Positions 31,795-42,400 are shown, numbered from the stretch's first letter. The stretch is DNA of 64,000 nucleotides from Lampris incognitus (GCF_029633865.1 NC_079211.1:149932749-149996748), one strand, 5' to 3'. The notes: generated by a model from the sequence alone, not told the origin. Made by a program: numbers and translations.

Positions 31795-32943
31795 TATTAC
31801 CAACCCTCTCGGTCCCTCAGATCCACTTCAGCCTCCCTTCTCTCTACCCCCAGGTCCAACCTCCGCGGCTTTGGTGACCCGGCCTTCTCCACAGCAGCTC
31901 CCAGGCTCTGGAACTCACTTCCCCAAATCACTAGAGACTCAGAATCCCTCCCACTCCCGTCTCAAGAGACACCTTTTCTCCATTGCCTTCTCGTGCCCCC
32001 CCCCCCCCCGTCCTCTCGTCTACCCCTGGTCTGGGGCAGGCTGGGGACTGAGTGCTCGACCTGCCCCCTCCCTCAACTCCCTCCCCAAGCGCACCGGACA
32101 CTGCGGCGGTCTGCCCACATTCAGGTCATTGGTCGGAACTCACCTCTTCAGACTGCATCTGAGATTTATGATGTTTGTTTTTCGGAGAGTCCTGCTGGCG
32201 TGGTGTGTGGCTGCCGCTTCTCCCTCTCGTAGCCCCCCTCCCCATCCACCCCTGTATGTCTTCTCCCTCCCCATCCACGCCTGTATGTCTTCTCCCTCCC
32301 CCCTTCCCATCCACGCCTGTATGTCTTCTCCCTCCCCCCTTCCTATCCACCCCTGTATGTCTTCTCCCTCCCCCCTTCCCATCCACCCTTGTATGTCTTC
32401 TTCCTCCCCCCCTTCCCATCCACCCCTGTATGTCTTCTTCCTCCCCACTTCCCATCCACCCCTGTATGTCTGCCCCCCCTTCCCATCCACCCCTGTATGT
32501 CTTCTCCCTCCCCATCCACCCCTGTATGTCTTCTCCCTCCCCATCCACGCCTGTATGTCTTCTCCCTCCCCCCTTCCCATCCACGCCTGTATGTCTTCTC
32601 CCTCCCCCCTTCCCATCCACCCGTGTATGTCTGCCCCCCCTTCCCATCCACCCCTGTATGTCTGCCCCCCCTTCCTATCCACCCCCGTATGTCTTCTCAA
32701 TCCCCCCTTCCTATCCACCCCTGTATGTCTGCCCCCCTTCCTATCCACCCCCGTATGTCTTCTCAATCCCCCCTTCCTATCCACCCCTGTATGTCTGCCC
32801 CCCCTTCCTATCCACCCCCGTATGTCTTCTCCGTCCCCCCTTCCCATCCACCCCTGTATGTCTGTGTTGTTTATCTGTTGTCTCGTTTCACCCCGTTTAC
32901 TGTAAAGCCACTTTGAGTGCTGGATAAGCGCCATATAAGCTTA

Positions 32944-32979
<36 letters not shown>

Positions 32980-32998
32980 CATCATTATTAACATGTTT
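31795..32998 (+). mobile_element. LINE 3' end with expanded minisatellite and ATT tail
   Basis: The start encodes FGDPAFSTAAPRLWNSLPQI, the last conserved part of several fish LINE RTs. The 3' UTR ends with GTGCTGGATAAGCGCCATAT and an ATT repeat tail (32,945-32,990). The middle has been replaced by the minisatellite at 32,220-32,870. Confidence 0.75.
32220..32870. repeat. About 36-bp minisatellite (CCATCCACCCCTGTATGTCT)
   Basis: About 18-20 units differing in length (24-38 bp) and in single bases. CTTCTCCCTCCCCCCTTC alternates with CTGCCCCCCCTTC variants. Long frames across it on both strands are artefacts. Confidence 0.88.
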
Positions 32999-33065
32999 AA
33001 GTAGATTTACATCTCTTGATATTTGAAGGGGGCGGCGCCCCAGCACCCCGTACTGGCCAGCCGCC

Positions 33066-33424
33066 CCTGCTTAACCTAACTTAACCTCACCTTAACCTAA
33101 CTTAACCTCACTTTAACCTCACCTTATCCCAACTTAACCTCACCTTAACCTAACTTAACCTCACCTTAACCTAACTTAACCTAACTTAACCTCACCTTAA
33201 CCTCACCTTAACCTCACCTTAACCTAACTTAACCTCACTTTAACCTCACCTTATCCCAACTTAACCTCACCTTAACCTAACTTAACCTCACCTTAACCTA
33301 ACTTAACCTAACTTAACATCACCTTAACCTCACCTTAACCTCACCTTAACCTAACTTAACCTCACCTTAACCTAACTTAACCTCACCTTAACCTAACTTA
33401 ACCTCACCTTAACCTAACTTAACT
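33066..33424. repeat. TTAACCT-type satellite (telomere-like but longer unit)
   Basis: Alternating CTTAACCTAA and CTTAACCTCAC units, with a larger 22-bp and about 110-bp periodicity. The unit differs from the vertebrate telomere CCCTAA, so I call it an interstitial minisatellite. Confidence 0.8.
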
Positions 33425-33894
33425 ATCTTGCAGTGATTGAAAAAACGTATAGTCTCACTTCACACTTTGATGCATCTTAGGGTACGGATGCTTTTGGAAG
33501 AAATTAATCAACACTTGTTTCCCCTCATTTTGCCTTCCCTCCCTTTTCTTTTTTTTCTTTTCTTTTCTGGAACCCAGCATTTGCTGTCAGTGCCTCTGTC
33601 CTGTGGTTCAGATGAGTCTGGCCCGTGTCACATAGCTCAGCCCTCCAGTCATCCCAGCTCTGTGACTGCCAGCTGGCTTCTTGCTGATTGTGAATCATAC
33701 CCTAAACCTCTTGCATCACCAACAGTGGCCTACAAAAAATACAAAGTCATCTTGTGTGAAGAGTCAGGAAAAAGAGGAGGCTGCTCTAACGGGAACACAT
33801 GCACACCCACAAACTAGTATGGAGTTCACTGCTCTTTGTGCTTTTCTGTAAAGTATGTGACAAATTCACATTTGAATCTTGAATCATGCAGAAT
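33425..33894. other. No feature recognised
   Basis: A 126-codon plus-strand frame (33,437-33,817) exists without a recognised motif. Confidence 0.3.
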
Positions 33895-34925
33895 CAGTGG
33901 CGGCTGACAAATACGGGGTGCTGGGGCCCCGCCCCCTTCAAATATCCATCCATCCATCCATTATCTGAACCGCTTATCCTGCTCTCAGGGATGCTGGAGC
34001 CCATCCCAGCAGTCACTGGGCGGCTGGCAGGGAGACACCCTGGACAGGCCATCACACAGGGCCCACACACACATACCCACACCCACACCCAGACTCAGAC
34101 CCAAACACCCACACCCACACCCAAACACCCACACCCAACCACACCCACACCCAAACACCCACACCCACACCCACACATATGGACGGACAATTTAGTACCA
34201 CCAATCCACGTGACCTACATGTCTTTGGACTGTGGGAGGAAACCGGAGCCCCCGGAGGAAACCCACGCAGACACGGGGAGAACACGCAAGGTTGGACTAC
34301 CCCGGGGCTCGAAACCAGGACGTTCTTGCTGTGAGGCCACCGTGCCACCGTGCCGCCCCCTTCAAATATCAAGAGATGAAAATCTACTTAAACATGTTAA
34401 ATATAATCTAGTTGTATGATGCAAATAATGATGAAAGAAAAGTGTTTGTCAGTCTGTGAGCGCCTGTCAGCAGCATTAAATATTGGTTCAAATGGTTTTT
34501 GGTTGGTTCCTGTCTGAATACATATACTTCCTGGGTGAGGGGTGCTGGCCAAACCATACCTTATGTAAGCCCTCCAACTTATGGCGAGCAGGTGACCTGA
34601 GGCTGCTGTCTGACTGGCGTCTTCAGGTTTTCCAACTGCGCCCCAGACACGCCCACTTTTATTGGCAGTGAATTGGTATTGCTTTAATTTTTTTTGATCT
34701 AATGTGATTGGACAACTCTCGTGGCTGTCATTCATGTTCACACCCACCATGACGCCTCGTCTCGCCTGTCAATCATCCATCGTCTACGAACCCTGATAAA
34801 ATCTACAGCCTACATGGTCCTTCTGAATAACTCTGTGAGTGTTTGGACATTAAAGCAGCTGTCGGGTGTGCTGCGCCAAGCTAAATTGCGCCCCCCCCAA
34901 ACATTTTTAGCACCAGCCGCCACTG
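33895..34925 (+). mobile_element. hAT-like non-autonomous element, copy 2
   Basis: It starts CAGTGGCGGCTGACAAAT. Its right end on the minus strand reads CAGTGGCGGCTGGTGC. The outer 8 bp do not match (TGCAGAAT, GTCATTAT), so one boundary may be rearranged. It provides the empty sites for the solo LTRs in copy 1. Confidence 0.6.
33946..34354 (-). mobile_element. Family-1 SINE with 15-bp TSD
   Basis: Flanked by GCCCCCTTCAAATAT at 33931-33945 and 34355-34369. The internal CA tract has evolved into CCCACA/CCAAACA repeats (34,064-34,180). Confidence 0.9.
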
Positions 34926-35035
34926 GTCATTATGTGGTAGATGAGCCCACGACAACTTCTTCTCCTTTGAATGAACTCTACCTTGGACTGGCAAAACTCG
35001 ACAGCGTGCACTGAACATCCAAGAAGTTGGAGGGC

Positions 35036-35086
<51 letters not shown>

Positions 35087-35190
35087 GAACACACACACAC
35101 ACACACGGGAACACACACACATGCCGGGAACACAGCCGTTCTCTTCCAAATTAAGCTCCAAAATAAAAGCTCATGTTGCAACACTTCTCC
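34926..35190 (-). repeat. Gypsy LTR (3', truncated) with PPT
   Basis: On the minus strand GGGGGAGAAG is followed at once by TGTTGCAACATGAGC, the PPT and LTR start. An AC tract (35,039-35,117) has expanded inside. The matching LTR start is at about 40,626. The distal end is cut by the hAT-like element at 34,925. Confidence 0.65.
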
Positions 35191-36101
35191 CCCTTTAAAT
35201 TCCAACATCCCCCAAATGAAAACGAGCCTGCAGAACAATAACAGTAACGTTTCCTTTTCTTTTCAGTTCTGTTTCTTTTTAGCTGATGTACGCCTCAAAC
35301 ATATACTGGTGTCTCGGCAACAACTTACCCATGTAAACAGCTGGAACACATGGGTGATTTAGCATTCGTTCTCCCAAAAACTGTCCATGTTGTAAACGTT
35401 CAGTGTGCTGCAGGTTTGCGGGTGCACTGTAACCTGCACACTACCCCCGGGGACCCAGCAGGTGCCACTGGCGAGGGAGTTTTAGGTGGATCTGGTGCTG
35501 GGGGACTGGGAGGGGTCTGTTTGTTAGTGTGAGAATGTCCATCCTCTCTGGGGTACACCGACACCTCTCCCTCATTCTCTCTCTCTGACAAAGTCTCTGG
35601 CAGACATGCGCCCCCAGCGGTCTGTCCCACCACAGGACACTGTGGAACCGACTGTCTCCGAGCCTGGATCATGACGCAGTCGCACATAGTCCTGATGTCT
35701 GCTTAACAACATGGGAGACTGAACCACTATGCATGAGAATAACCCCAGGTAGCCACTGCTGAGTGTTGTTCCTGCTGAAGTTCCTCACGTAGACACGGTC
35801 ATCTGGTTTTAGCTGTCTCTCTCGTGCATCTTGATTATGACCCTCCTTCTGTTTTTCCTGCTTCCTTTCCACTTTTACTTTCACGTCCGGGTGCAGCAGG
35901 TCCAATCTTGTCTTGGGCCTACAACCCATCAGCATCTCTGCTGGAGTGTGTGCAGTTGTAGTCTGGGGCGTGAGGTAATATTTGAACAGGAAACATGAAA
36001 AACGAGTGCTAAGCGAGTCCCCTGTCATCCGCTTCAGCCCCTCCTTCATTGCCTGAACAGCCCGCACCTCCGAACCATTTGAGGCTGGGTGGAAAGGAGC
36101 C

Positions 36102-36438
36102 TGTGGTGGCATGGTGGCACAGTGGTTAGCGGGGTCGCCTCACAGCAAGGTCCTGGGTTCGAGCCCCGTGGTAGTCCAACCTTGTGGGGTCGTCCCGAGT
36201 CGTCCTCTGTGTGGGTTTCCTCCGGGGGCTCCGGTTTCCTCCCACAGTCCAAAGACATGTAGGTCAGGTGAATCGGCCGTACTAAATTGTCCCTAGGTGT
36301 GAATGTGTGTGTGTGATGACCTGGCGGCCTGTCCAGGGTGTCTTCCTGCCTGCCGCCCAGTGACTGTTGGGGTAGGCTCCAGCATGCCCGCCACCCTGAG
36401 AGGAGCAGGATAAGCGGTTCGGATAATGGATGGATGGA
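36102..36438 (+). mobile_element. Family-1 SINE with 12-bp TSD inside integrase
   Basis: Flanked by TGGAAAGGAGCC at 36090-36101 and 36439-36450. The duplicated bases are integrase codons. Confidence 0.9.
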
Positions 36439-36606
36439 TGGAAAGGAGCCGTTCGTATGTGATGATTCCGTTCTGTTGCAGGAACTCACTGAACAGCTCA
36501 CTGGTGACGTCATCAGTGACCAGAGTGTCCGGAAACCTGTGTATGGCGAACACTTGCCTGAGTCTGTCTAGGGTTGTGTGGGCTGTGATGTTGCTCATGA
36601 TGTGGG

Positions 36607-36706
36607 TATCCAAAGGAATTGAATCAAGTGCAACTGGACTTGGTTGCACTTGATTCAATTCCTTTGGATACCCATGACCTGGGTGAATGAGAACATTCAC
36701 AGACAT
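36607..36706. mobile_element. 100-bp inverted-repeat insert with 13-bp TSD
   Basis: Flanked by CTCATGATGTGGG at 36594-36606 and 36707-36719. It contains a hairpin with about 30-nt arms: CAAAGGAATTGAATCAAGTG, then a CAACTGGACTTGG loop region, and the reverse complement. It shares CCAAGTCCAGTTGCACTTGA with 27,523-27,545. Confidence 0.78.
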
Positions 36707-37743
36707 CTCATGATGTGGGCTTCTATCCATTTTGAGTGTGCATCCACCATTATTAGGAACATCTTCCCCATAAAGGGGCCGGCAGAGTCCAAATGTAGCC
36801 TAGACCAGCGGCGGCCTGGCCACTCCCACGGGCGCAAGGGTGCTGCTGGTGGCGTGTTCTGACTTGTCTGACACCTGTGTGCATGATGTGACCTTGCTCT
36901 CCAGGTCTTGATCCAATCTTGGCCACCAGACATAGGATCTTGCAAGGCTTCTCATCAGCGACACACCTGGGTTAGTCTTGTGTATTTCCTCCAAAATCTG
37001 TGAACGGACCGGGGGGGGGGGGGGAGTACGATGACCCTGGCACCCCAGAGTAGGGTGACCAGACGTCCCCGATTTCCGGGGACAGTCCCCGTTTTGGATG
37101 TCCTGTCCCCGGCTAAAGTTGTGCCCGGAAATGTCCCCGATTTCAGCATTTTATGTATGGTATACGTCTTGATGCGCGCAGACTAGAACACAGAACAACG
37201 GTGTGTTAATGTTTCGATATTAATAATAACAAAGAAACAATGTAGCCTCTCGCCCTTCGCCTCCTGTTTGGAGGCGGAGCAAGCTACGCGAGACCAGATA
37301 GATAGACGTCATCTATGCACGAGACCGGTAGCTGGTGGTCACACTGCTGCCGATGCACTGCTGTTGCAAGGCTACTATGAAGCCCGAGCGAGCAGAGAGC
37401 GCGCTGAAATCAAAAGAAGAGCTCTCGTCATTCGTGCCATGGCTTCTATATTGTCACTGATCCAAGGCTTGAGGATTTTTGGGGACCTGGTCCTGGCTGG
37501 ATTTACTGCGTTATACGGTTATACGGTGGGAGTGTGAGTTGGGCTAACCGTTAGCATACGTGAACCATGACATCCCTCAGCTAACAGTTAACGCTAGTGC
37601 CAACATCCCTCATCCCCTCACCCTCGACATCCCTCAGCTAGTCAGTGTAGCACAAACAGTGTAACATAAGCTAGGAGTGGCCACACACTGGCATACAGTA
37701 GGAAAAGTTACATTGGAAATAGCGACTCAGAAGTAGGCTAACG

Positions 37744-38720
37744 TTACCGTAACGTTACCATTCGAGTAGAAAGACTGAAGCGCTTTTGTGAGTTTGTTGG
37801 CCAGGAGTACCACAACATATTAGGGCACAGCAATGTTCGCTGGCTGTCTATGCTCCCTGCACTAGAAAGAGTGCTGAAAATGTAGGCACCACTGAAATCC
37901 TTTTTTCTCTCTGAAGAGAAATGCCCTGTTGTCCTGCGAAGGATGTTTGAAGATCCACTGACTGGGCTGTGGCTGACCTTTGCCCACGGAAACATGACCA
38001 TTTTCAGTGACACAATCAAGATGCTTGAAGGCCAGGGCCGCTGTGCTGTGGAGTCTGCTGCAATCCTGAGAAACCTAGAGGCAAAACTGACTGCACGACA
38101 TGACGACAACTTCATTTCAGTTCTGGCCAGAGGACTCCTAAGGGAGCTTGAAGTAAATGGAGCAATGACGAGACACCTTTCTAACCACATCCCGGTCATT
38201 CTTCACCACCGCTGTCAACTACATACAGACCTAAACTGTCTACTTTTAAAAAAGACACCTCAGCGTGAGGAGATTGAGAAGGCAGCCACAAGACTGAAAG
38301 AAAAGTGCCCTGGAGTCCACATCGATGAGGATACACTATTTGACAAGGTCTCTGCTCTGCATGAATTCTGGAAAGGGGGGGCACTTGAAGACTGGAGAAA
38401 AGATGAGACACCTCTCTTTCAGGGATGGAGCACAGTGTTCTCTCACTTTAAAGCCAACGAAATCCCACACACTAACCTGGCCAGATGTGTATCTGTTGTC
38501 CTGTGCCTACCTGGGAGTAATGCACCAGTAGAGAGGGTGTTGTCCCTCATGAATGACATTTGGACAGACAGCAGAAATAGATTCACCGTTGAGACCATCA
38601 AGGCCATGCTAATAGTGAAGAACAACATCAACCTCCCTTGTCAGGAGATCATGGATATGCTAGCCAGCAACAAAGCCATCCTGAAGAAGATACATTCTTC
38701 AGAAATATGCACATTAGGTA
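37744..38720 (+). pseudogene. hAT transposase C-terminal part with dimerisation domain
   Basis: The frame begins without a start (FCEFVGQEYHNIL, NVRWLSMLPALERVL), meets one TAG at about 37,884, and then is open for about 280 residues. The end carries the hAT dimerisation signature LCLPGSNAPVERVLSLMNDI followed by NRFTVETIKAMLIVKNN. After it the frame enters a GA microsatellite. The N-terminal zinc finger and first catalytic Asp region are missing, so this is a deleted, non-autonomous copy. Confidence 0.8.

Positions 38721-38724
<4 letters not shown>

Positions 38725-38795
<71 letters not shown>
38725..38795. repeat. GA microsatellite
   Basis: About 35 GA units, inside the hAT element. Confidence 0.95.
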
Positions 38796-38797
<2 letters not shown>

Positions 38798-39561
38798 CAG
38801 AAGGAGAAACATGACCTGATCCTTAATGCATTTCTATACAAAAGCTGTGAATATGTTCCTCTGATGAGTGGATTTTATCGGTGCTAGTTATAGCATGTGG
38901 GCTATTTGTATTTTAATACAGTTGCATTATGTTGTTGTTGTTGTTGTTTAGTCTTTCTGATGCTTTTGCATGGTTAAATTAGTTAATGGTACATTTCAAA
39001 TCAAAATTCTCTCAGTTTTGTGCTCATGTTCTCTTCTACTCTTATCCATTCCAGACTGCCAGGACCACTGGCTGGCTCTCCTGACAGGATAAGTGGAAGA
39101 GCAAACAGAAAAGAATATTGTGTATTCTATGTATGTGTATAATACATGACCATATTGTGTGTATTTTTTTTTAAAGAGGCACTGTCATGCTATACTATCT
39201 TAAGGCTATTTGGATTGAATGTTTAAATTATATGAGTAGGCTTTGTAAACACTGTCAGTGTAACCCTGTCCTAGAAAATTTTAATTTTCCCCAAGTCAAA
39301 ACCAGTCCAGATGACGTAATCTGGACTGGTTCTCTCAATGACTACAATGATGAGTAGAGATTCCATTGAGGGTCCATAACTCAAAAACCTCAAATCCGAT
39401 TTTCATGATTCTTTTTTAAAATATGAAACATAACAATGTAACGTTAGATTAAAATGCAGAAAACATACATACATGACTTAGTATTCTTGTTTAAATGTGT
39501 ATACATTGGTCAAAATAAATGAAACTTTAATTGTCCCAGTTTTTTTTTTATTTCATCATGA

Positions 39562-40103
39562 TGTAAACTACTAATAAGACCCGGGTCTGACCCTTTAGCC
39601 GAGCGGTTGGTGATGCCGCCTTGTGGTGCGGTACACCCCGTAACGAATCCCGCACCGGGCAAGAAAATAACCGGTTACATTGGTGGCAGCGGCGGGATCC
39701 GGAAGTGTGCAGATCCTCAGAAGTTTCTTCGGAGCGCGGGAAGAACAAAGCGCGAGGGCGCGCTTCCGGGAGAGGGTGACGACTGTAAACTACTAATAAG
39801 AGACGTTAGCCCCCTAGCTAACGGGTCTGACCCTTCAGCCGAGCGGTTGGTGATGTCGCCTTGTGGCGCAGTACACGCCGTATCGAATCCCGCACCGGGC
39901 AAGAAAATAAGCGGTTACATTGGTGCCAGCGGTGGGATCCGGAAGTGTGCAGATCCTCAGAAGGGCGCGCTTCCGGGAGAGAGTGACGACTGTAAACTAC
40001 TAATAAGACACGTTAGCCCCTAGCTAACGAGCCTGACCCTTTAGCCGAGCGGCTAGTGGCGCCGTATCGAATCCCGCACCGGGCAAGAAAATAACCGGTT
40101 ACA
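39562..40103 (+). mobile_element. Miniature LTR retrotransposon array LTR-INT-LTR-INT-LTR
   Basis: Three LTRs (39,562-39,679, 39,784-39,919, 39,991-40,103) start TGTAAACTACTAATAAG and end GGTTACA. Two internal segments (39,680-39,783, 39,920-39,990) separate them. Each LTR has TAGCCGAGCGG (exact Pol III box A consensus; CAGCCGAGCGG in the middle copy). The downstream box B candidate is GTATCGAATCC in the second and third LTRs and GTAACGAATCC in the first. The first internal segment starts with TGGTGGCAGCGG and the second with TGGTGCCAGCGG, a primer-binding-site candidate matching a tRNA-Leu 3' end. Both end in a purine run GGGAGAG. The whole array is flanked by ATGA (39558-39561, 40104-40107). 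Nothing is encoded. It sits inside the hAT element. Confidence 0.8.
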
Positions 40104-40187
40104 ATGATAACATTTGTTTTTTTTTAACCTCAAAACTGGAAATGTCCTCGGATTGGATTTGAGAAATCTGGTCACCTTACCCCAGAG

Positions 40188-40626
40188 GATGCCGCCGTCC
40201 TGCGGGCTCAGTCCTGTCTTGCTAAGTTTAGCAAGTCCCAAATGTAGCCGTCTGCGCACGAGGCTCCCCGTCCTCGCGCTGCTCCTCCTCGGCGCTTCCG
40301 CGCACGCGCAGCCGCCTGGCTAACTCGCGCGCTGTAGCCCAGCTCAGCTAACAAAACCGGGATGACACGTCCATGAAAAACCAGTTCACCTCGTCGCCAA
40401 AGATAAGCGGTGAGTCCAGCTTAGAGGGAAGGACCCCACGACGACTTCTTGTCCGTTGAATGAACTTCACGTAGGACTGGCAAAACCCGACAATAACACG
40501 GAGCAGCGAGCACCGCCAACACCCGACAAGTCGGGGGGGGGGGCGTAACGCACGCGCACAGAGACCGGAAACACAGCCGGTCTTTTCAAAATTAAACTCC
40601 AAAATAAAAGCTCATGTTACAACACA
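40188..40626 (-). pseudogene. Gypsy 5' part: LTR start and linker to integrase
   Basis: The minus strand starts TGTTGTAACATGAGCTTTTA at about 40,626, matching the LTR start at 35,190. At 40,259-40,188 it encodes GLAKLSKTGLSPQDGGILWG, which joins the integrase N-terminus across the hAT insertion. Gag, protease and RT are deleted between. Confidence 0.55.
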
Positions 40627-40742
40627 TTAGATACAGGATCATTAACGACCATCACTCCTAAACCCCCATTTAACGTCCTCTTTTCTAATTCTCTCAATTG
40701 ATATTCGATCTACGTGTCATTAATCCTTTTACTCTTAATTAG

Positions 40743-41083
40743 TGTAACCGGTTATTTTCTTGCGCGGTGCGGGATTCGTTACGGGGTGTACTGCACCACA
40801 AGGCGACATCACTAACCGCTCGGCTAATTAGTGGTTTACAGTCGTCACCGTATCCCGGAAGCGCGCCCGCCCTCGCGCTTTGTTCTTCCCGCGCTCCGAA
40901 GAGACTTCTGAGGATCTGCACACTTCCGGATCCCACCGCTGCCACCAAGGTAACCGGTTATTTTCTTGCCCGGTGCGGGATTTGATACGGGGTGTACTGC
41001 ACCACAAGGTGACGTCACTAACCGCTCGGCTAAAGGGTCAGACCCGTTAGCTAGGGGCTAACGTGTCTTATTAGTAGTTTACA
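40743..41083 (-). mobile_element. Complete miniature LTR retrotransposon (LTR-INT-LTR), 341 bp
   Basis: On the minus strand: LTR 41,083-40,949 (135 bp), internal segment 40,948-40,841 starting TTGGTGGCAGCGGTGGGAT, LTR 40,840-40,743 (98 bp, with a deletion). Flanks are TTAG (40739-40742) and CTAG (41084-41087). The same flanking sequence without any insert occurs at about 42,690-42,725. It has tRNA-like box A and B motifs in the LTR and no coding capacity. Confidence 0.82.
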
Positions 41084-41498
41084 CTAGTTTAGATTTGTTG
41101 GAACGCTCTGGTATGAATCACTGCAGCATCTTCATCATGTGAAACGCCCTCATCGCGAACTGGCTCGTTTCAAAAGCAGAGGGGTGGGGGTGGTGGGGGG
41201 GTATTACAGGGGTCCCAGTTAGCAGACAGTTAACTTTCCCGCATTTGCGCGATTAATTTAATGAGCTCTATATGGCTGCGAATGGTGTTTATGGGCGGAC
41301 ATTTCATTGCTTTGAAATTTGATGAGTTGTGGCTTAAAGAGAATAACTTTCAAATGCAAACAATCACTAACAGCCTATCATTTTAATCTAAGTTTCTAAT
41401 TCAATTAATGCATGTTATCAAGCCTACATTACATAAATGAAATATAGTGTCAGACAATGACAGGCAAACGGAAAGATAAACGAGTTCTGTTAAATATA

Positions 41499-41650
41499 TG
41501 GTAGTGAATTCGGAGGGCAGCCCGGGAACCGCCGCAGCCGGGAGACGAACCCGTGACCCCCACACCACAAGCGACAACGTTAACCAGGCGACTAAAGGGT
41601 CCGACCCGTTAGCCGAGGGCCAACGTGTCTACTTATCCACGCACGTTACA
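41499..41650 (-). repeat. Solo LTR of the miniature family, variant B
   Basis: On the minus strand TGTAACGTGCGTGGATAAG to GAATTCACTACCA, sharing the GACACGTTGGCC-CGGGTCGGACCCTTTAG core with the other copies. The tRNA-like part has box B GGTTCGTCTCC and a perfect CGGG/CCCG stem around it. The target duplication is unclear (TATA left, GTAT right). Confidence 0.68.
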
Positions 41651-41745
41651 GTATGCGATTTGTTTTTATTTCTGAAATGCATGAGACGTTTGGAAGTAGA
41701 CTTGTGTATGTTTCTTAAAAAATGATGAAATGATGTATCCTAGGG

Positions 41746-42392
41746 CAGTGGTTCTCAACCTTTTTGGGGTCCTGGACCCCCTGCGTATTTTTGATCTACC
41801 CTGAGGACCCCTCCACCTGATCTTGGGGGAGGGGGGTTGCAATTTGATAGAAACAGTAGAAACTGCATTTTAAATTGCATTACAGCATTTATTCACTCTT
41901 TGGGGCAAAAATAAGAGCTTTCAGTTGTAACTTAGATATAGTTAACAAAACAGAATTCTTATGCAGTAACTTTCAGATATATGTAACAAAACAGAATATG
42001 TATTCAGTAACTTTCAGATATATGTAACAAAACAGAATATGTATTCAGTAACTTTCAGATATATGTAACAAAACAGAATATGTATTCAGTAACTTTCAGA
42101 TATATGTAACAACAGAATTTTGATGCAGTAACTTTTAACAATGCAAACGGGAGCGAGATCTCTTATTAAAATACAATAAATTACACTTGTGAAACAGGTG
42201 TAATTAGAGAAAAAAGTCCTGTTACCCTTTATAGTTTAGGTAGATAAAGGTCTCAGTGACATTTGAGTAAAATAATCCTATTTCTATAAATGTCATAGGA
42301 TCTTTTTTTTCAAGATATTTTATTTTCACGGACCCCTTGCAATTACACCACGGACCACTAGGGGTCCGCGGACCCCCGGTTGAGAAACACTG
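41746..42392. mobile_element. hAT-Charlie-like MITE with perfect 8-bp TSD
   Basis: TIR CAGTGGTTCTCAACC; the right end on the minus strand reads CAGTGTTTCTCAACCGG. TCCTAGGG is duplicated at 41738-41745 and 42393-42400. An inner 41-bp repeat (AACAAAACAGAATATGTATT...) is present about five times at 41,945-42,130. Confidence 0.9.
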
Positions 42393-42400
42393 TCCTAGGG

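Larger units (their letters stand above)
30935..33060 (-). mobile_element. hAT-like non-autonomous element, copy 1 (much interrupted)
   Basis: On the minus strand it starts CAGGGGCGGCTGGCCAG at 33,060. It shares blocks with 33,895-34,700: GGGGTGCTGGGGC, CTTCAAATATCAAGAGATG, ATTTAATGCTGCTGACAGG and CTTCCTGGGTGAGGGG. A LINE tail, a solo LTR and a miniature LTR interrupt it, each recognisable by comparison with copy 2. Confidence 0.65.
35400..36994 (-). pseudogene. Ty3/gypsy integrase, split by a SINE and a retroposed 100-bp insert
   Basis: Minus strand: LARSYVWWPRLDQD (zinc-binding N-terminus, about 36,960-36,910), then WPGRRWSRLHLDSAGPFMGK (first catalytic Asp) and VDAHSKWIEAHIM, then the insert at 36,607-36,706. 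ITAHTTLDRLRQVFA and TLVTDDVTSELFSEFL (second Asp) follow, then the SINE at 36,102-36,438. APFHPASNGSEVRAVQ, a KEGLKRM helix and the C-terminal HTPAEMLMGCRPKTRLDLL end it. The catalytic Glu is one position early (NGSEV against the usual NGxAE) and cysteines of the N-terminal finger are altered, so it is inactive even without the insertions. Confidence 0.82.
37051..40179 (+). mobile_element. hAT transposon with perfect 8-bp TSD, inserted in gypsy
   Basis: The left end is TAGGGTGACCAGACGTCC and the right end on the minus strand is TAAGGTGACCAGATTTC. CCCCAGAG is duplicated at 37043-37050 and 40180-40187. Joining the flanks restores a continuous minus-strand gypsy frame (GGILWGARVIV). It encodes the C-terminal two thirds of a hAT transposase and carries a miniature LTR array near its right end. 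Confidence 0.88.

Noticed and set aside
32126..32934. Gly-Arg-His and Pro-rich long frames
   Set aside because: They cover a 36-bp minisatellite inside a LINE 3' end.
33066..33424. Telomere sequence
   Set aside because: The unit is TTAACCT(A/C)AC, irregular and longer than CCCTAA; interstitial minisatellite.
39600..39660. Genuine tRNA gene
   Set aside because: Box A is perfect but the T-arm stem does not pair and the acceptor stem is absent. The segment recurs inside LTR-like repeats.
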